Below are positions 34,548-44,524 of a stretch of 64,000 nt of DNA, piece by piece. A program made the position numbers and the translations under genes. The stretch comes from Thalassia testudinum. Lineage: Eukaryota > Streptophyta > Magnoliopsida > Alismatales > Hydrocharitaceae. The notes beneath the pieces were generated by a model. It saw nothing but the letters and a program-made list of their open reading frames with translations, did no database searches and was not told where the DNA came from. The stretch is from assembly GCA_037157565.1 (NCBI GenBank), contig JAZHRO010000056.1, forward strand, positions 32,673,501-32,737,500, read 5' to 3'. Numbering within the stretch: the first letter of the stretch is position 1; each line of letters starts with the position of its first letter.

Positions 34548-35320
34548 ATGGCTCAGCTACAAGTTAAGCAACAACAGTTGCATAAGGATTTAACAAACCT
34601 AGCCAACCAAGGGAGTCCTGCTACACCTGCCCAAGCTCCACACATTCCACATCTCACCCGTTTTAACACCCGCAAGAGAGAAAATCTGCATAAATCCCGT
34701 GCTGAGTATAATTATTATTCTGAGGCTTTCTATGGTTCAACAGGGAATTATGTTTATCCCAATCATCACACCACCCAAAATGTCCCTACTTTCCAAGAGA
34801 TTGAAAAATTCCTCTAATGGAGGGAATTATCCGGCTCACACTTGGACCAATCCGGTTCCACACCAACAACAAAACCCGTTTGGAGGGTATGGTTCAAATC
34901 AGACTTATCAATCTAGGCAATCTCAAGAAGACATTAATGCCCAGATGATGAAAACCCTGCAGGAGTTACAAAGAAAAACAAAGGAAACAACCCTTCTTAT
35001 TAACAATCTCAATGATCAAATTAGGGATATTCCGACTCAAAGACTTGCAGGACACTCACCATCCCAACCCACACCAAACTTTATTAATCACAGAAACCAA
35101 CACCCGGGTGGATACCAACATCAGAACCACATGATTCAGCCTCCTATTAACCCAATATCACAACACCAACGCAGTTTCTATCAACATCAAGCCCCTCCAC
35201 CTCCTCCCAGTGATCACTAAGCAGCATATGCAAAGACTTTGAGGAGTGAGGAAACCACCATGGATTTAAGGCCTTCACATTCAAATGATGAAACTGATTC
35301 TCAACCAATGTAGATTGACT
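34548..35320 (+). pseudogene. gag-like ORF remnant of element C
   Basis: From the Met at 34548 a Gln/Asn/Pro/Tyr-rich protein is read to a stop at 34815-34817. After a frame change it continues to 35220 with a helical segment (QEDINAQMMKTLQELQRK phrase) and a Pro-rich end. A KTLRSEE phrase near 35232-35252 corresponds to the VTLRSGK motif closing gag in A, B and E. The N-terminal capsid domain present in A (about 250 residues) is absent, so only a C-terminal gag portion remains. It may still bind RNA or capsid (inference). Confidence 0.65.
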
Positions 35321-35599
35321 CCCCTAACCTCAATAAGGAAGAAGAAAAAGAAATCCCAAAAACACTTGATTCAAACCCTATCTCCCACTCTCGAAAGCTG
35401 CAATCCAACAATCCAAAATCAGAGCCCTCTAACCACAATCCTTTGGACTTATTTGAGCAAGTTGAGAGGAATATTCCCTTCCTAGATTCTCCCCATGCCT
35501 CTAAAAAATTTACTTCAAAAGGGCATGATCAGAATCTAGAAAGGTTGGTCCTTTCAAAGACAGCCAGCTTAGTTTTTTAGAGCAAGCTGCCTTTCACAA

Positions 35600-35990
35600 A
35601 AAAGGAGCAGGGCACATCACTTATCTCAGTTGTCATAACTGACACCATTTTCTTTTGCAACCCTCTCGACTTAGGTACCTCTAGTAATCTCATCCCCCCC
35701 GGTCTTATTTGAGGAATTTTGATTTAGTGATTTAAAACCTACTGAAGTTCAATTTCAATTGGAAGACCGATCTACCAATCAACTGTGGGGAGTTGTTGAG
35801 GATAGTATTATCAAGGTCCTAAATTGTCTATTTCAGGTAAATTTTCTGGTCCTTGACATAGAGGTACCTAAGGCTCTCATTAATGCCATCCTTGGAAGAC
35901 CTTTTCTGATCATGGCAGTAGCTAATATCAATTCTTATTCTGGGAAAATGAATATAAGTTGCAGTAACTAGACCTTCTCATTAGATTTAT
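35600..35990 (+). pseudogene. Protease remnant of element C
   Basis: PLDLGTSSNLI (about 35662-35694) is the retropepsin active site, followed by a stop near 35709. The frame at 35759-35971 carries the WGVVEDSIIKVLN, NFLVLDIEVP and AILGRPFL segments in normal order. There is no RT after it: the next 60 bases lead into an unrelated ORF. The protease is split by a stop and a frame change. Confidence 0.75.
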
Positions 35991-36046
35991 TTCAAGCTTC
36001 CAAGAGGTCCATTGATCACAAAATTTTTTAGGACACTGATAATAAA

Positions 36047-36514
36047 ATGGAAGCAGTATTTGAGAAGTCTATGTTGATCCAATCTCATTCATCTTTGACC
36101 ACTATTGATCTAGATTTTATTGATTCTTATTCTAAGGATAATTATGTGGTCCAAGACTTTCCAAATCAACTAGGGTTTGACTTTCCCCCTTTTCATCTTC
36201 CTGATTTTTCACCAAAAATATCCACACTAACTTCACCCACCCTACATCTCATTGACTCCTTTCCCCCTCCCTTTCCATTGGACCTATCACCCGACCCACC
36301 AAAGTCTGGCATTTTACATGCACTTAAACCATGGCTAGATCCGGGTCATTCCTCCATTTTTCCATTTCATTTTGATCTCAATTTCTTTACCATTCATCTT
36401 TTTAGGGATCATCAAGATAACACATTTCTGAGGACATTCAAGTGTCCAATTATTTACATGATTTTCTATCTTCCATGCATACCTTCACACCTGGCTGAAT
36501 GGCGTAAAAGATAG
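36047..36514 (+). CDS. Open 155-codon ORF replacing RT/integrase in element C, function unknown
   Basis: Uninterrupted from the Met at 36047 to TAG at 36512. Rich in Asp, Ser, Pro, Phe and Leu, with a Pro-rich middle of repeated SP, PP and DLSP-like phrases and a basic end (HLAEWRKR). No transmembrane segment is certain; a hydrophobic stretch lies near residues 131-145 (PIIYMIFYLPCIP). It begins after the protease and ends 6-10 bases before the WMGGNP-type 3' module, exactly where RT, RNase H, integrase and any env-like gene should be. The upstream part (to about 35990) may belong to the same frame with stops. It could be the acidic linker of pol fused to a 3' ORF by deletion. I do not recognise it. 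Confidence 0.5.
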   Translation: MEAVFEKSMLIQSHSSLTTIDLDFIDSYSKDNYVVQDFPNQLGFDFPPFHLPDFSPKISTLTSPTLHLIDSFPPPFPLDLSPDPPKSGILHALKPWLDPGHSSIFPFHFDLNFFTIHLFRDHQDNTFLRTFKCPIIYMIFYLPCIPSHLAEWRKR

Positions 36515-36671
36515 CACTGGATGGGAGGTAACCCATCATTTTTCCTGCTTTAATTTTTCCTTTCTTTTTCTAGGTTTTGACCCTCCTAAACCTGACCACT
36601 CTTCATTAAGGTGATCCCTTTTCCCTCCTAATGCATGAGGACATTGCATATCTTAAGCATGGGGGGGTGTT
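36515..36671 (+). other. Post-ORF module with internal polypurine-like tract, element C
   Basis: TGGGAGGTAACCC, then ATGAGGACATTGCA and GCATGGGGGGGTG (36659-36671), as in alpha, A and F. A second tract borders the LTR 1.2 kb later. Confidence 0.7.
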
Positions 36672-37868
36672 TTTAAAATTTGATGATCGATTTCGGATTT
36701 TCAAAACCTAAAAACATGCACTATTCTTTAGTTATTTTATTTTCCTGCTTGTATACCCAAAAAAATAAAAATGTTGAAAACTTTTTGAGGAAAAATTTTG
36801 AAATTGGGACTAAGGTTGAAATTTTCACTTTTGGGTACAATGGGATTTAATCTTTAAGAAACTAGGGATGAGGATGTGGATCTGATCATTAGAATTTCAG
36901 GGTCTATTTTTAGACTAAATCAGATATCCTTCTCTAAAATTCCACTTGAACTCATGATAGTTCAGGTGACTTGATCCTATTTTGTAAGATGGAAAGTATT
37001 TGACTTAGTTTCTGATTCAAAAACTTGTATTTCTTGAGGAACTTCTTGTGTCAATTTTCACACACAAGCCAACACTTAAAAACAACTAAAAATTTGAAAA
37101 ACTCCCTTGTTTGGAATTAGTAAAAGACTAAAGCAGATCATTGGTTTGAGTTCCCACTGAGAAGGAGGAAAATGCCTCCTTTGAGGATACGATGCCAACA
37201 TGTTACCGCCTCAGCGCTGCTCCATGTCAATATTTCATATCTTTAGATGGAGCATTAAAGCGCATTTTAGCAGCTTAAGTGTCTTGGACGGTGCTCTACC
37301 TAGAGTGTCGGAGCAAGAGCTTGAGTTTGCTTGGAGCGCCCCATTACACCGCATTGTGTTTTGGGGTTGTGAGCTCCAGGGTGGTGTCATGGACAGTGCT
37401 ATCCTAAAGTACTGGTGCCAGAGCCCCCTCGAGGATTGGTAAGAGGAATGATGATCCCAACACATTTGTTGTAAGGCTATGCTAAAAATAAGCATGGGGG
37501 AGAAGAAAAAAAAAAGAATAAATAAATAAATTAACATGCCCTTATAAATGTTGGCTTTTCACAAGCACAGACACAAGGTTTTAAAGGATTTTGCAAGCTG
37601 CGAATCAGATTCATGAGCCAGAAAAATCCTAAAAACAAAAAATTTCAAGTCATCTAAATTAACAAGGGGTTAATTTTCGAATTTTCTCGAGGATATATTG
37701 ATCCCATTTTGTCTAATGGTTGTATCCAAAAACAAATCCCGATGTTTATCCTTAACAAATCTCGTGCCTCCTGTGTTTAGATCAACCAAGGTCCCTTAAT
37801 TTTTTCTCCTCAAAAGTCGAAAAAATTAGATTTCCCAAAAAATTCCATTTTCCAAAAAAAAATTAAAG
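36672..37868 (+). other. 3' noncoding region of element C
   Basis: AT-rich with a GC-richer island at 37190-37445 that happens to be open for 80 codons. This island lies in the place of the Athila 3' untranslated region and has no recognised domain, so I do not call it a gene. Confidence 0.5.
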
Positions 37869-37906
37869 TTTTGCTAAGAGACTAGCAAAAGATAAGCATG
37901 GGGGTG
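37869..37906 (+). other. Terminal hairpin and polypurine tract, element C
   Basis: TTTTGCTA/TAGCAAAA (8-bp arms, loop AGAGAC) at 37869-37890, then GATAAGCATGGGGGTG up to the LTR start. Confidence 0.85.
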
Positions 37907-40168
37907 TGATAAATGCCAGTTTATCATCATTCTTATGCATTGAAACAAACCTACCACTTAGGATTTTACTCCACAAACGGGTTTTTGGGTTGCATTTAGG
38001 CATAAATTAGGTTAGGCATGCATTGCATTTTTTATTACATTTTTAATATGTTTTTTTGAGTGTTAGGGATAAATAGATTGCCAAATCCCTAGAACCCTAG
38101 CACTCAGGAAGGCAACAAGTGAAGGAAAAGCTCAAACTAGTTGGAACTCAACTTGATCTAGCTCACCATAGCTGGCATCCAGCTCACTTGGATTAGGGTC
38201 AGCTCATCCTAGCTCCATTCAGCTCATCTCAGCTGAATGGCAGCTAAAGAGAGCTTATCTTAGCTCACCCTAGCTCAAGTCAGCTCAGATCCAGCTCAAC
38301 TTAGCTGAGTCTAGCTCATCTCATCTCCCATTAGTCCACAAGGAGCCCTAGCTAGCTAAGCTGAGTTGATTGGAGTTCACCCCAGCTCAGGTCCAGCTAC
38401 ATCCAGCTCCACTCAACTCCAGCCAGCTGAAGATGACTTCATTCCAGCTCAGGAAGCTCAAGTTCAACTCCCAGGGAGTCAGTTTTGCTCAACTCAGTTG
38501 AGCTAAGCTACCTTAGCTGCCTCAACTAGCTTGATCCTCCCGGGAGCACCAAGCCTAGCTCACCTTAGCTCATTATGGTAGAAGCCAGCTCACTTTAGCT
38601 TGGCTTAGCAGCTAGCAAAGAACTAGCAAGCTAAGCCAGCTAGAGTAGCTCCATGCCAGCCTCTTCAGCAGCTGCCAGCTCCAGTTCAAGCTCCAGACTT
38701 CTCCTCCTCAGCTCCTCTCTTCAAACCTTAGCTCACATTGCCTACTCCTCTACTCCATAGCTAGCTAAGCTAGCTTAGCGTAGCTTAGCTTAGCTTAGCT
38801 AGCAACCAGCTCCTTGGCCATCCACCACCTTCAACTCAACCCTAGCTAGCTCCACCAACTTAAGCCCTACCTAAGCTAGCTATCATACTCCAAGTTGGTG
38901 CCACCACCTAGCCACCTCTTCACCCCATCACCACCACCAAAAGGCACCAATTTTGGCGCCAAAACCTAACCCTAACTACCCCCCATTTTGGCACCAACAT
39001 CCACCCCCATATCCACCATACACTTAACCATACAACCCATCCTAGCCACCCACCTACCCCTCCTTCTAGAACCCTACTTGGCGCCACCTAAGCCCCCCTT
39101 CTAGAAGCCATTTTCGTGCCAACTTCAAGGGATGCCACCACCCATAACTACCACCTAGGTACCCCATGGGTTGGTGCCAATCACCCTTAGCCATAGGATC
39201 CCCAACTACCCCCCATATCCTATCATTGCCATCCATTCCAAGCGCCACCTATGCCCCCCTTCCTACACTATATATACCCACCTATCTTCCCACATTTTCT
39301 TCATCCTCCATTAATGTATTATTCTACCTATACCCGCCTAAACCTATAGCCAAAAAGAAGGAGTAGAGAAGAAGATTAAGGGGGCACATCACCAGCCCCT
39401 TTGGTGCCTTCTTCTCCCCACTCTCTACAACTTGGGCCATGCCAAGGAGGAAGGCTATTCTACTTCAAGGAGGATGGCCAGGAAAAGGAGAAAGACCTAG
39501 GGTGGATGTCCACCCTTGAGGAGGAGAATTGAAGTTGGTAGCTACCACCTTGGAGGACATCATTTGGAGGAGCATCTCAAGAAGGAGGAGTTGGAGGACT
39601 CTTTTCAAGCCCGGGAGCTACTAGCCTTGGAGCAAGAAGCCATCATCTTCCTCACCATTTCAATTAGAGGATTTGTGTTTTTATCTTCTTGCATTTCAAG
39701 TAGACTAGAATCTTTCCTCTATATGTTTTGTGTAGAACAAGTTCATTTTTAATTCAAGTTGCCTTCTTTCAATTTTTGTTGCATAGATTTTTACAATTTT
39801 CACCTAGTATTTGTTTCACTCCCTCTCTCTAATTATTCTAGACCTCCACGTGCCTAGGGTGAGCTTAGGGAGAGGCTCTACCTGTCACCTAGGGTTAGCT
39901 TTATTGAATTAGGTAGTAGTTGTTTTTCCCGTTATCAACAAAATTCGTATTGCCGTTATTTCAAAACCTATAAAAATCATATATATAAAACACCAAAAAG
40001 AAAGTTGAGCTTGATTTCCAAGCAAGGGATTTAATTTTGGAACATTTGGCCTCCTTGGACGACCCTAATACTCCCCTATCTAGGAATATAAATTTAAAAG
40101 CGAATCCATTTTTGTGTGTTGCAACGACTTAAAACCCTAAATTAACAAACCGCGCAAAAACACGATCA
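37907..40168 (+). repeat. 3' LTR of element C
   Basis: Starts TGATAAATGCCAG, contains the AGCT array (38120-38885) and TATATATA (39269), and ends CACGATCA. It is intact, 2262 bp, versus 2228 bp for the 5' LTR once D and one duplication are removed. Confidence 0.93.
38120..38885 (+). repeat. AGCT-rich array in the C 3' LTR
   Basis: Same irregular array as 19520-20275, with single-base differences and a longer run of TTAGC/TAGCT units at 38762-38805. Confidence 0.85.
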
Positions 40169-41340
40169 TGGACAAAGAAACAATGGGATAGACTCAAATC
40201 TAAGGCCAAATATTGCTTCTGGGAGGACCCTGAACTGTACCGCATCGGCTCTGATCGAATTATTTCCCAATGCATTCCGGAGAACGAATTCAATAATATA
40301 CTTGAGTTCTGCCATGCATCTGCGTGTGGTGGACACTTCTCCGGGAAAAAGACGGCTGCAAAAATTTTGCAATCTGGATTCTATTGGCCGTCTTTATTCA
40401 AAGAAGCCCAGGAATTCTCAAGGTCGTGTTCCCGATGCCAGGCACTCGAGAGCATAACTAAGAGAGATATGATGCCTCTAAACCCGATTCTTCCTGTCAA
40501 AATCTTTGACGTTTAGGGCATCGACTTCATGGGACCCTTCCTCCCTTCATTTGGACATAAATACATTCTCGTCGCTGTTGATTAGCTATCCAAATGGATC
40601 GAGGTGATTCTCACCCGAACCAATGACCACAAGGTGGTCATCGATTTTGCCAAGAAGAACATCTTCAGCAGGTTCAGGATTCCAAGGGCCATCATCAGTG
40701 ATGGTGGCACTCATTTCACTAATGCCCAGTTCTGTAATTTGCTGGCAAAATACGGGGTTAATCACCGAATCTCCACACCTTACCATCCCCAGACGAATGG
40801 ATAGGCCGAGACCTCCAATCGGGAGATCAAGAATATTCTGCAGAAAATGGTTAGGCTTGATCGCATAGACTTGACTCAAAAGCTTGAGGACGCTCTTTGG
40901 GCCTACCGTAAGGTGTATAAAACACCCATCGGCATGTCTTCATTTCATCTGGTGTATGGAAAGGCATGCCATTTCACCGTAGAAATTGAACATAGGGCAT
41001 TCTAAGCAATCAAGCAGTGCAATCTAGATCTGAGTTTAGCTGGGAAGACCAAGAAACTCCAACTATCTGAGTTGGAGGAGCTTAGAAATGATGTGTATGA
41101 GAATGCCAAGATCTACAAGGCTCAGACCAAAGCTTTACATGACCAATTGATTTCCCGCAAGAGCTTTGAGCCGAACCAGAATGTCTGGCTATTCAATTCT
41201 CGACTTAAGCTCTTTCCCGGCAAACCTAGGTCAAAATGGAATGGCCCGTTCATTATTAACCAGATATTTCAAATGGAGCTATTTAGATTTCTGACCCAAA
41301 GACGAGTAATTCATTCAAAGTCAACGGTCAATGTCTGAAG
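40169..41340 (+). pseudogene. Integrase of element A (continuation after C)
   Basis: Begins TGGAC (duplication copy), then the linker WDRLKSKAKYCFWEDPEL. The zinc-binding His/His/Cys/Cys region lies at about 40310-40440 (GGHFSGKKTA, CSRCQ). Catalytic Asp is in GIDFMG (about 40518), Asp in ISDGG (about 40693) and Glu after a stop in the HPQTNG region (about 40800). The C-terminal [14 protein letters not shown] strand is near 41182-41223. Stops at 40516, 40582, 40801 and 41004 and a frame change near 41270 break it. It is the same protein family as D pol, without that element's long open frame. Confidence 0.88.
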
Positions 41341-42782
41341 CCTGTTATTGATCGTATTATTCTGGAACCCATCTCAGACACGGTTGCTCTAGCCATGTTG
41401 TGACTTCTTTGGCTGGACTTTGCTTAGCTGACAGCATTAAACATAGCAATTGTACAGTCTGACTCAGAGCTGACTCAAGCTTCATATTCAAGTGATATCT
41501 TCCGTACTCTACCCTTCCTTTCATGTCTTTTATTCTCAATGTGGACATTGCATCAGCTAGGCATGGGAGGATGGATTTATTTCTGAATCATTTTGTTAGC
41601 TCTGTGAAATTTTTGTAAATTCTATTTCTCTTCTTATATATACAAAAAAAAATGAATTAGGAAGGAATACTTAGACATTAGGACCTTTCAATCTTAGGAA
41701 ATCTTACAATAAGATCTAAACATTAAGACTTTGGGCTTAATCAGCTAGGGTATCCACTAAAATGTGGATTTATTTTCTGAGTCCTCGCCATCTTGAATTC
41801 TATTTTAATTTGATTAAATAAGTTTGGGTGATAAGTACACGACTTATCAACCTGCCCTCTAATTTGAGGGAACTTTAACTCTAAGCATCTACACACTATC
41901 TTGTCACTGACTCATTGTTCGACGGTTTTAATGGAAATTGGGTAGCTAATGAACCTTCTTGGGTGATATGGCTAGCAAGTTATCGTGGGTAACAACCCAT
42001 AGGTAGGTTGTCCAGAGCCTAGTCACTGGACCATTCTCTTCTTGCTGCCTTTAGGTAAATCTTAAACTAAGGTAGCCACCTACATAAAAAGAAAACGTAA
42101 GTCAAAAAGAAAAGAAAAAGAAAAAGAAAAAGGAGAAAAGAAAGAAAACAAAAGAAAATAAAAGAAATAAGCCACACTTTGCTGCACAAGTATGGCTGGC
42201 AAGTTGTCGGTGGTAACAGCTTATCGACCGGTTGTTCAGAACCCAGCTTAAGAAGTGCACTAAAAATTCCCAAAACACTTAGGAAGAAGCGGAGAAGTAG
42301 AATAAGCCGGGGAGATATATACTGGACTCACCCTTGTGTTGACCCCATAAAAATAAAAGTAGGGAGAAAGCTACCGGTCGTAAAGATACACCTTTAGGCA
42401 AAACTCTCTTTTTAAGGTCACCTAGAGGCGTAGAAACCCGAAGTCAGTTCTAATTGTCGATCAATGAGTCTATCACATGCACAATAAAATGCTTAGAACT
42501 TAGGGTTCTGATCAAATCTTAGGTGGGTTGAGTAGCCATAGAAAGCCACTCTTTAACCCTAAACTCAAAAATCCAAAAAATAAAAATTAGAAAAGAAGAA
42601 AAAGAGAAAAAGAGATTTTTCTCTGAATAAAGCGAGGTTTTGAGGTGGTCTGCATTTTGGCAATTACCCGGGCGCTTTTGTGTCTATGAAAGTTCAGATC
42701 CTGAGTAAAAATTTCTTAATGTTGAAAATGACTTCTGCCCAAGTAATCCAACCTAATTCCTCAATAAATAGCATGTAGTTTA
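41341..42782 (+). other. 3' noncoding region of element A
   Basis: Contains the GACATTGCATCAGCTAGGCATGGGAGG module (about 41545-41572). Two copies of a ~57-bp segment (41966-42022 and 42190-42246, 'tggctagcaagtt' phrase) are separated by a purine tract of AAAAGAAAAAG units (42085-42170). The same arrangement is found inverted in F (47616-48840). No gene supported. Confidence 0.65.
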
Positions 42783-42816
42783 TGCTAGGGACTAGCAAAA
42801 GATAGGAATGGGGGTG
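42783..42816 (+). other. Terminal hairpin and polypurine tract, element A
   Basis: TGCTAG-GGA-CTAGCA (42783-42797) then GATAGGAATGGGGGTG immediately before the 3' LTR. Confidence 0.85.
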
Positions 42817-43412
42817 TGATGTGCATACATCTGATTAACCTAAAATGTCTATTAATGCATGTTCTTAGTGTCACATTAGCATCATACATTGTAAATAGTG
42901 CATAACATGCATAATTGTGCATTTAGATCAAGTTGTATAAATTGTATAGTAATTGTCTCCTTTTCATGATTAGGGATAGGGCGACTTTTTATCTGGGACT
43001 TGGATCGAAGATCCAACTATACGGATCTGATCAGGGTCACGATTGGAGTTCAACGACTCCAAGATTGCCCTAATCGGACATCCATAGCACCAGATAGAGA
43101 CTGAGGAACCTTAAAGAGCAAGGGCCAAGATGGTGTTAATCCACACCTTAGACGAAAAATCCGACTGCATGGATGGGTTTGGATCAATGATCACAACCTA
43201 ACGCCGCAAAAATCGATCCAATCCAACACTCGTGGCACCATCTACAACACTCAAAAGATGAACGACCAAGATGGCACCATTCCAGCCGCCCAACCGGCCC
43301 TAAGGACCCGCCTCCACTTCTCTTCTTCACCTGCTCATCGAATCCCCACCATTGGATCCTCATCTAATGGCCACAAAGCTGTGCACACGAAAGCATTTGC
43401 TTGCCTCATGAG

Positions 43413-43481
43413 GAAGCGTAGCACAGCGGTCTAATGCCCCTTCGTGAGAGAAGGGCGTGCATTCGAGCCACGCTACGCTTC
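43413..43481 (+). other. tRNA-like segment, best preserved copy
   Basis: 69 bases whose ends GAAGCGTA and TACGCTTC pair perfectly like an acceptor stem. TAGCACAGCGGT (43419-43430) fits the A box at 11 of 12 positions. A central CCCTTC/GAAGGG stem sits in the anticodon-arm position, and GCGTG/CACGC encloses a TTCGA loop (T arm, B-box core). The anticodon loop has six bases and the D stem only three pairs, so it is a tRNA relic, as in SINE heads. Confidence 0.55.
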
Positions 43482-43867
43482 AAATTTAGAGGGGGCACGG
43501 GCACAGGCGCAATTGGGCCATCTGATCGAGATCGGGCAGCCAAGGGGAGGAGGCATGGCACACGGAGGTTTGTCGATCGCGTACGCGCACGATGACGCGC
43601 GTTTGCACGCCTCATCGCACGCTGGCATGCGACAATGGAGATTTGAAGGTGCTGGCGAGGAGCGTTTTAAGTCTTCCAATCTTGAGATCGAACGGCTGAG
43701 CGTGCACGATCGTGCCGTGCGTTGAAGGGTGCGGAGGCGAGGGGGCGTGTGAGCGGCGCGCAAGTTGGCCACGTTCAGGCCTATAGTGATGGATAAATCC
43801 ATCACTAAAGGTCCTGAATTAATGTTTTTCAAGTTGTAATGTCCAAAATGCCCCCACTACTTGTAAC

Positions 43868-43874
43868 TATAAAA
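43868..43874 (+). promoter_or_regulatory. TATA box, A 3' LTR
   Basis: TATAAAA in CTATAAAAGGAGACA, about 390 bp after the tRNA-like segment. Confidence 0.72.
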
Positions 43875-44524
43875 GGAGACACCCTCCATACGGATTTCAC
43901 ATCCCTTCCTTCTCTTCTCTCCCTCTCCAAAGCTCAAGAGAAGCTTGTACCACACCAGAGATGCTCTTCAAGAGCTAAAATCAATTTTTTGCCCCCATTC
44001 CGAAAGCAGATCCCGCGACGACGACGACGTACTGCCTCATTCCCGTTCCTCCTGCTTCGACCTCCTCTCCACTTCGTTCCTTGTCTTCCAGGCATTGTCT
44101 CGTCCAACTCATCCTCCAAGATATCATCGAGGAGGATAACTTCTCTCTCCCATTCTTTTTCCTGCTTTCTAGAGTAGAATTTTCCTTCTTTCTAGTTGTA
44201 ATAATCTCGCTTTCTAGTGTAATCTTTTCTCACTTTCTTAGTTGTAAAAACATTTTGCAATATCAAGTGAATGTTTTCCCTCTCTCTCTCTTATTGTTTA
44301 TATTGATTCCATTTCATTGTGATTATTCTGCCCTTTAAACAAAAACACAAAAAAATATGTAATTGTGAATTTTGATCGACGTAGCCTCCCTGAGTTCGAC
44401 CCAGGATTTCTTTACAAAATTTTCGGTATAAATTTTATTTGTTAAACGGATTTCTTCGCTACTCGAACTACTACGACAGGTTTTCAAAACCAACTCCGAT
44501 AGAGTAGTCATCCAACGTTCAACA

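Larger units (their letters stand above)
19302..40168 (+). mobile_element. Element C: RT/integrase-less retrotransposon inserted in A pol
   Basis: LTRs 19302-32751 (split by D) and 37907-40168 share TGATAAACGCCAG at the start and GATCA at the end. It has a tRNA-Asp-type PBS, gag-like and protease-like pseudogenes, one 155-codon ORF and two polypurine-like tracts. It has no RT, RNase H or integrase. The internal region without D is about 5.2 kb, short for the Athila type. Over the first ~124 aligned LTR bases there are 8 differences. It must have been copied by enzymes from another element (inference). Confidence 0.9.
11928..44524 (+). mobile_element. Element A: Athila-type Ty3/gypsy retrotransposon, nested host of C and D
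   Basis: The LTRs (11928-13618 and 42817-44524) share start TGATGTGCATAC and end TCAACA. Inside are a PBS, leader, gag, protease, RT and RNase H up to 19301, then integrase from 40169, a 3' noncoding region and a polypurine tract. The pol reading frame rejoins exactly when C (19302-40168) and one duplication copy are removed, giving ...DWTKKQWDRL. Flanks GGTGG (11923-11927) and GGCAG (44525-44529) differ by two transitions and may be a decayed target-site duplication. Over the first ~145 aligned LTR bases I count about nine differences, so this is the oldest layer of the nest. Many stops and frameshifts make it inactive. Confidence 0.9.
42817..44524 (+). repeat. 3' LTR of element A
   Basis: Matches the 5' LTR along its length. 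Contains the best tRNA-like segment (43413-43481), the hairpin (43774-43818) and TATAAAA at 43868. Ends GTTCAACA. Confidence 0.92.

Noticed and set aside
37200..37442. An 80-codon protein in the C 3' region
   Set aside because: Single GC-richer island in 3' noncoding DNA, no motif, no conserved counterpart in A or F.
41575..42782. An env-like gene downstream of integrase in A
   Set aside because: No frame of useful length and no membrane segments. The region is shared as noncoding DNA with F.
43413..43481. A functional tRNA gene
   Set aside because: The anticodon loop and D arm are abnormal, copies differ strongly, and it is embedded in LTRs. Kept only as a tRNA-like relic.
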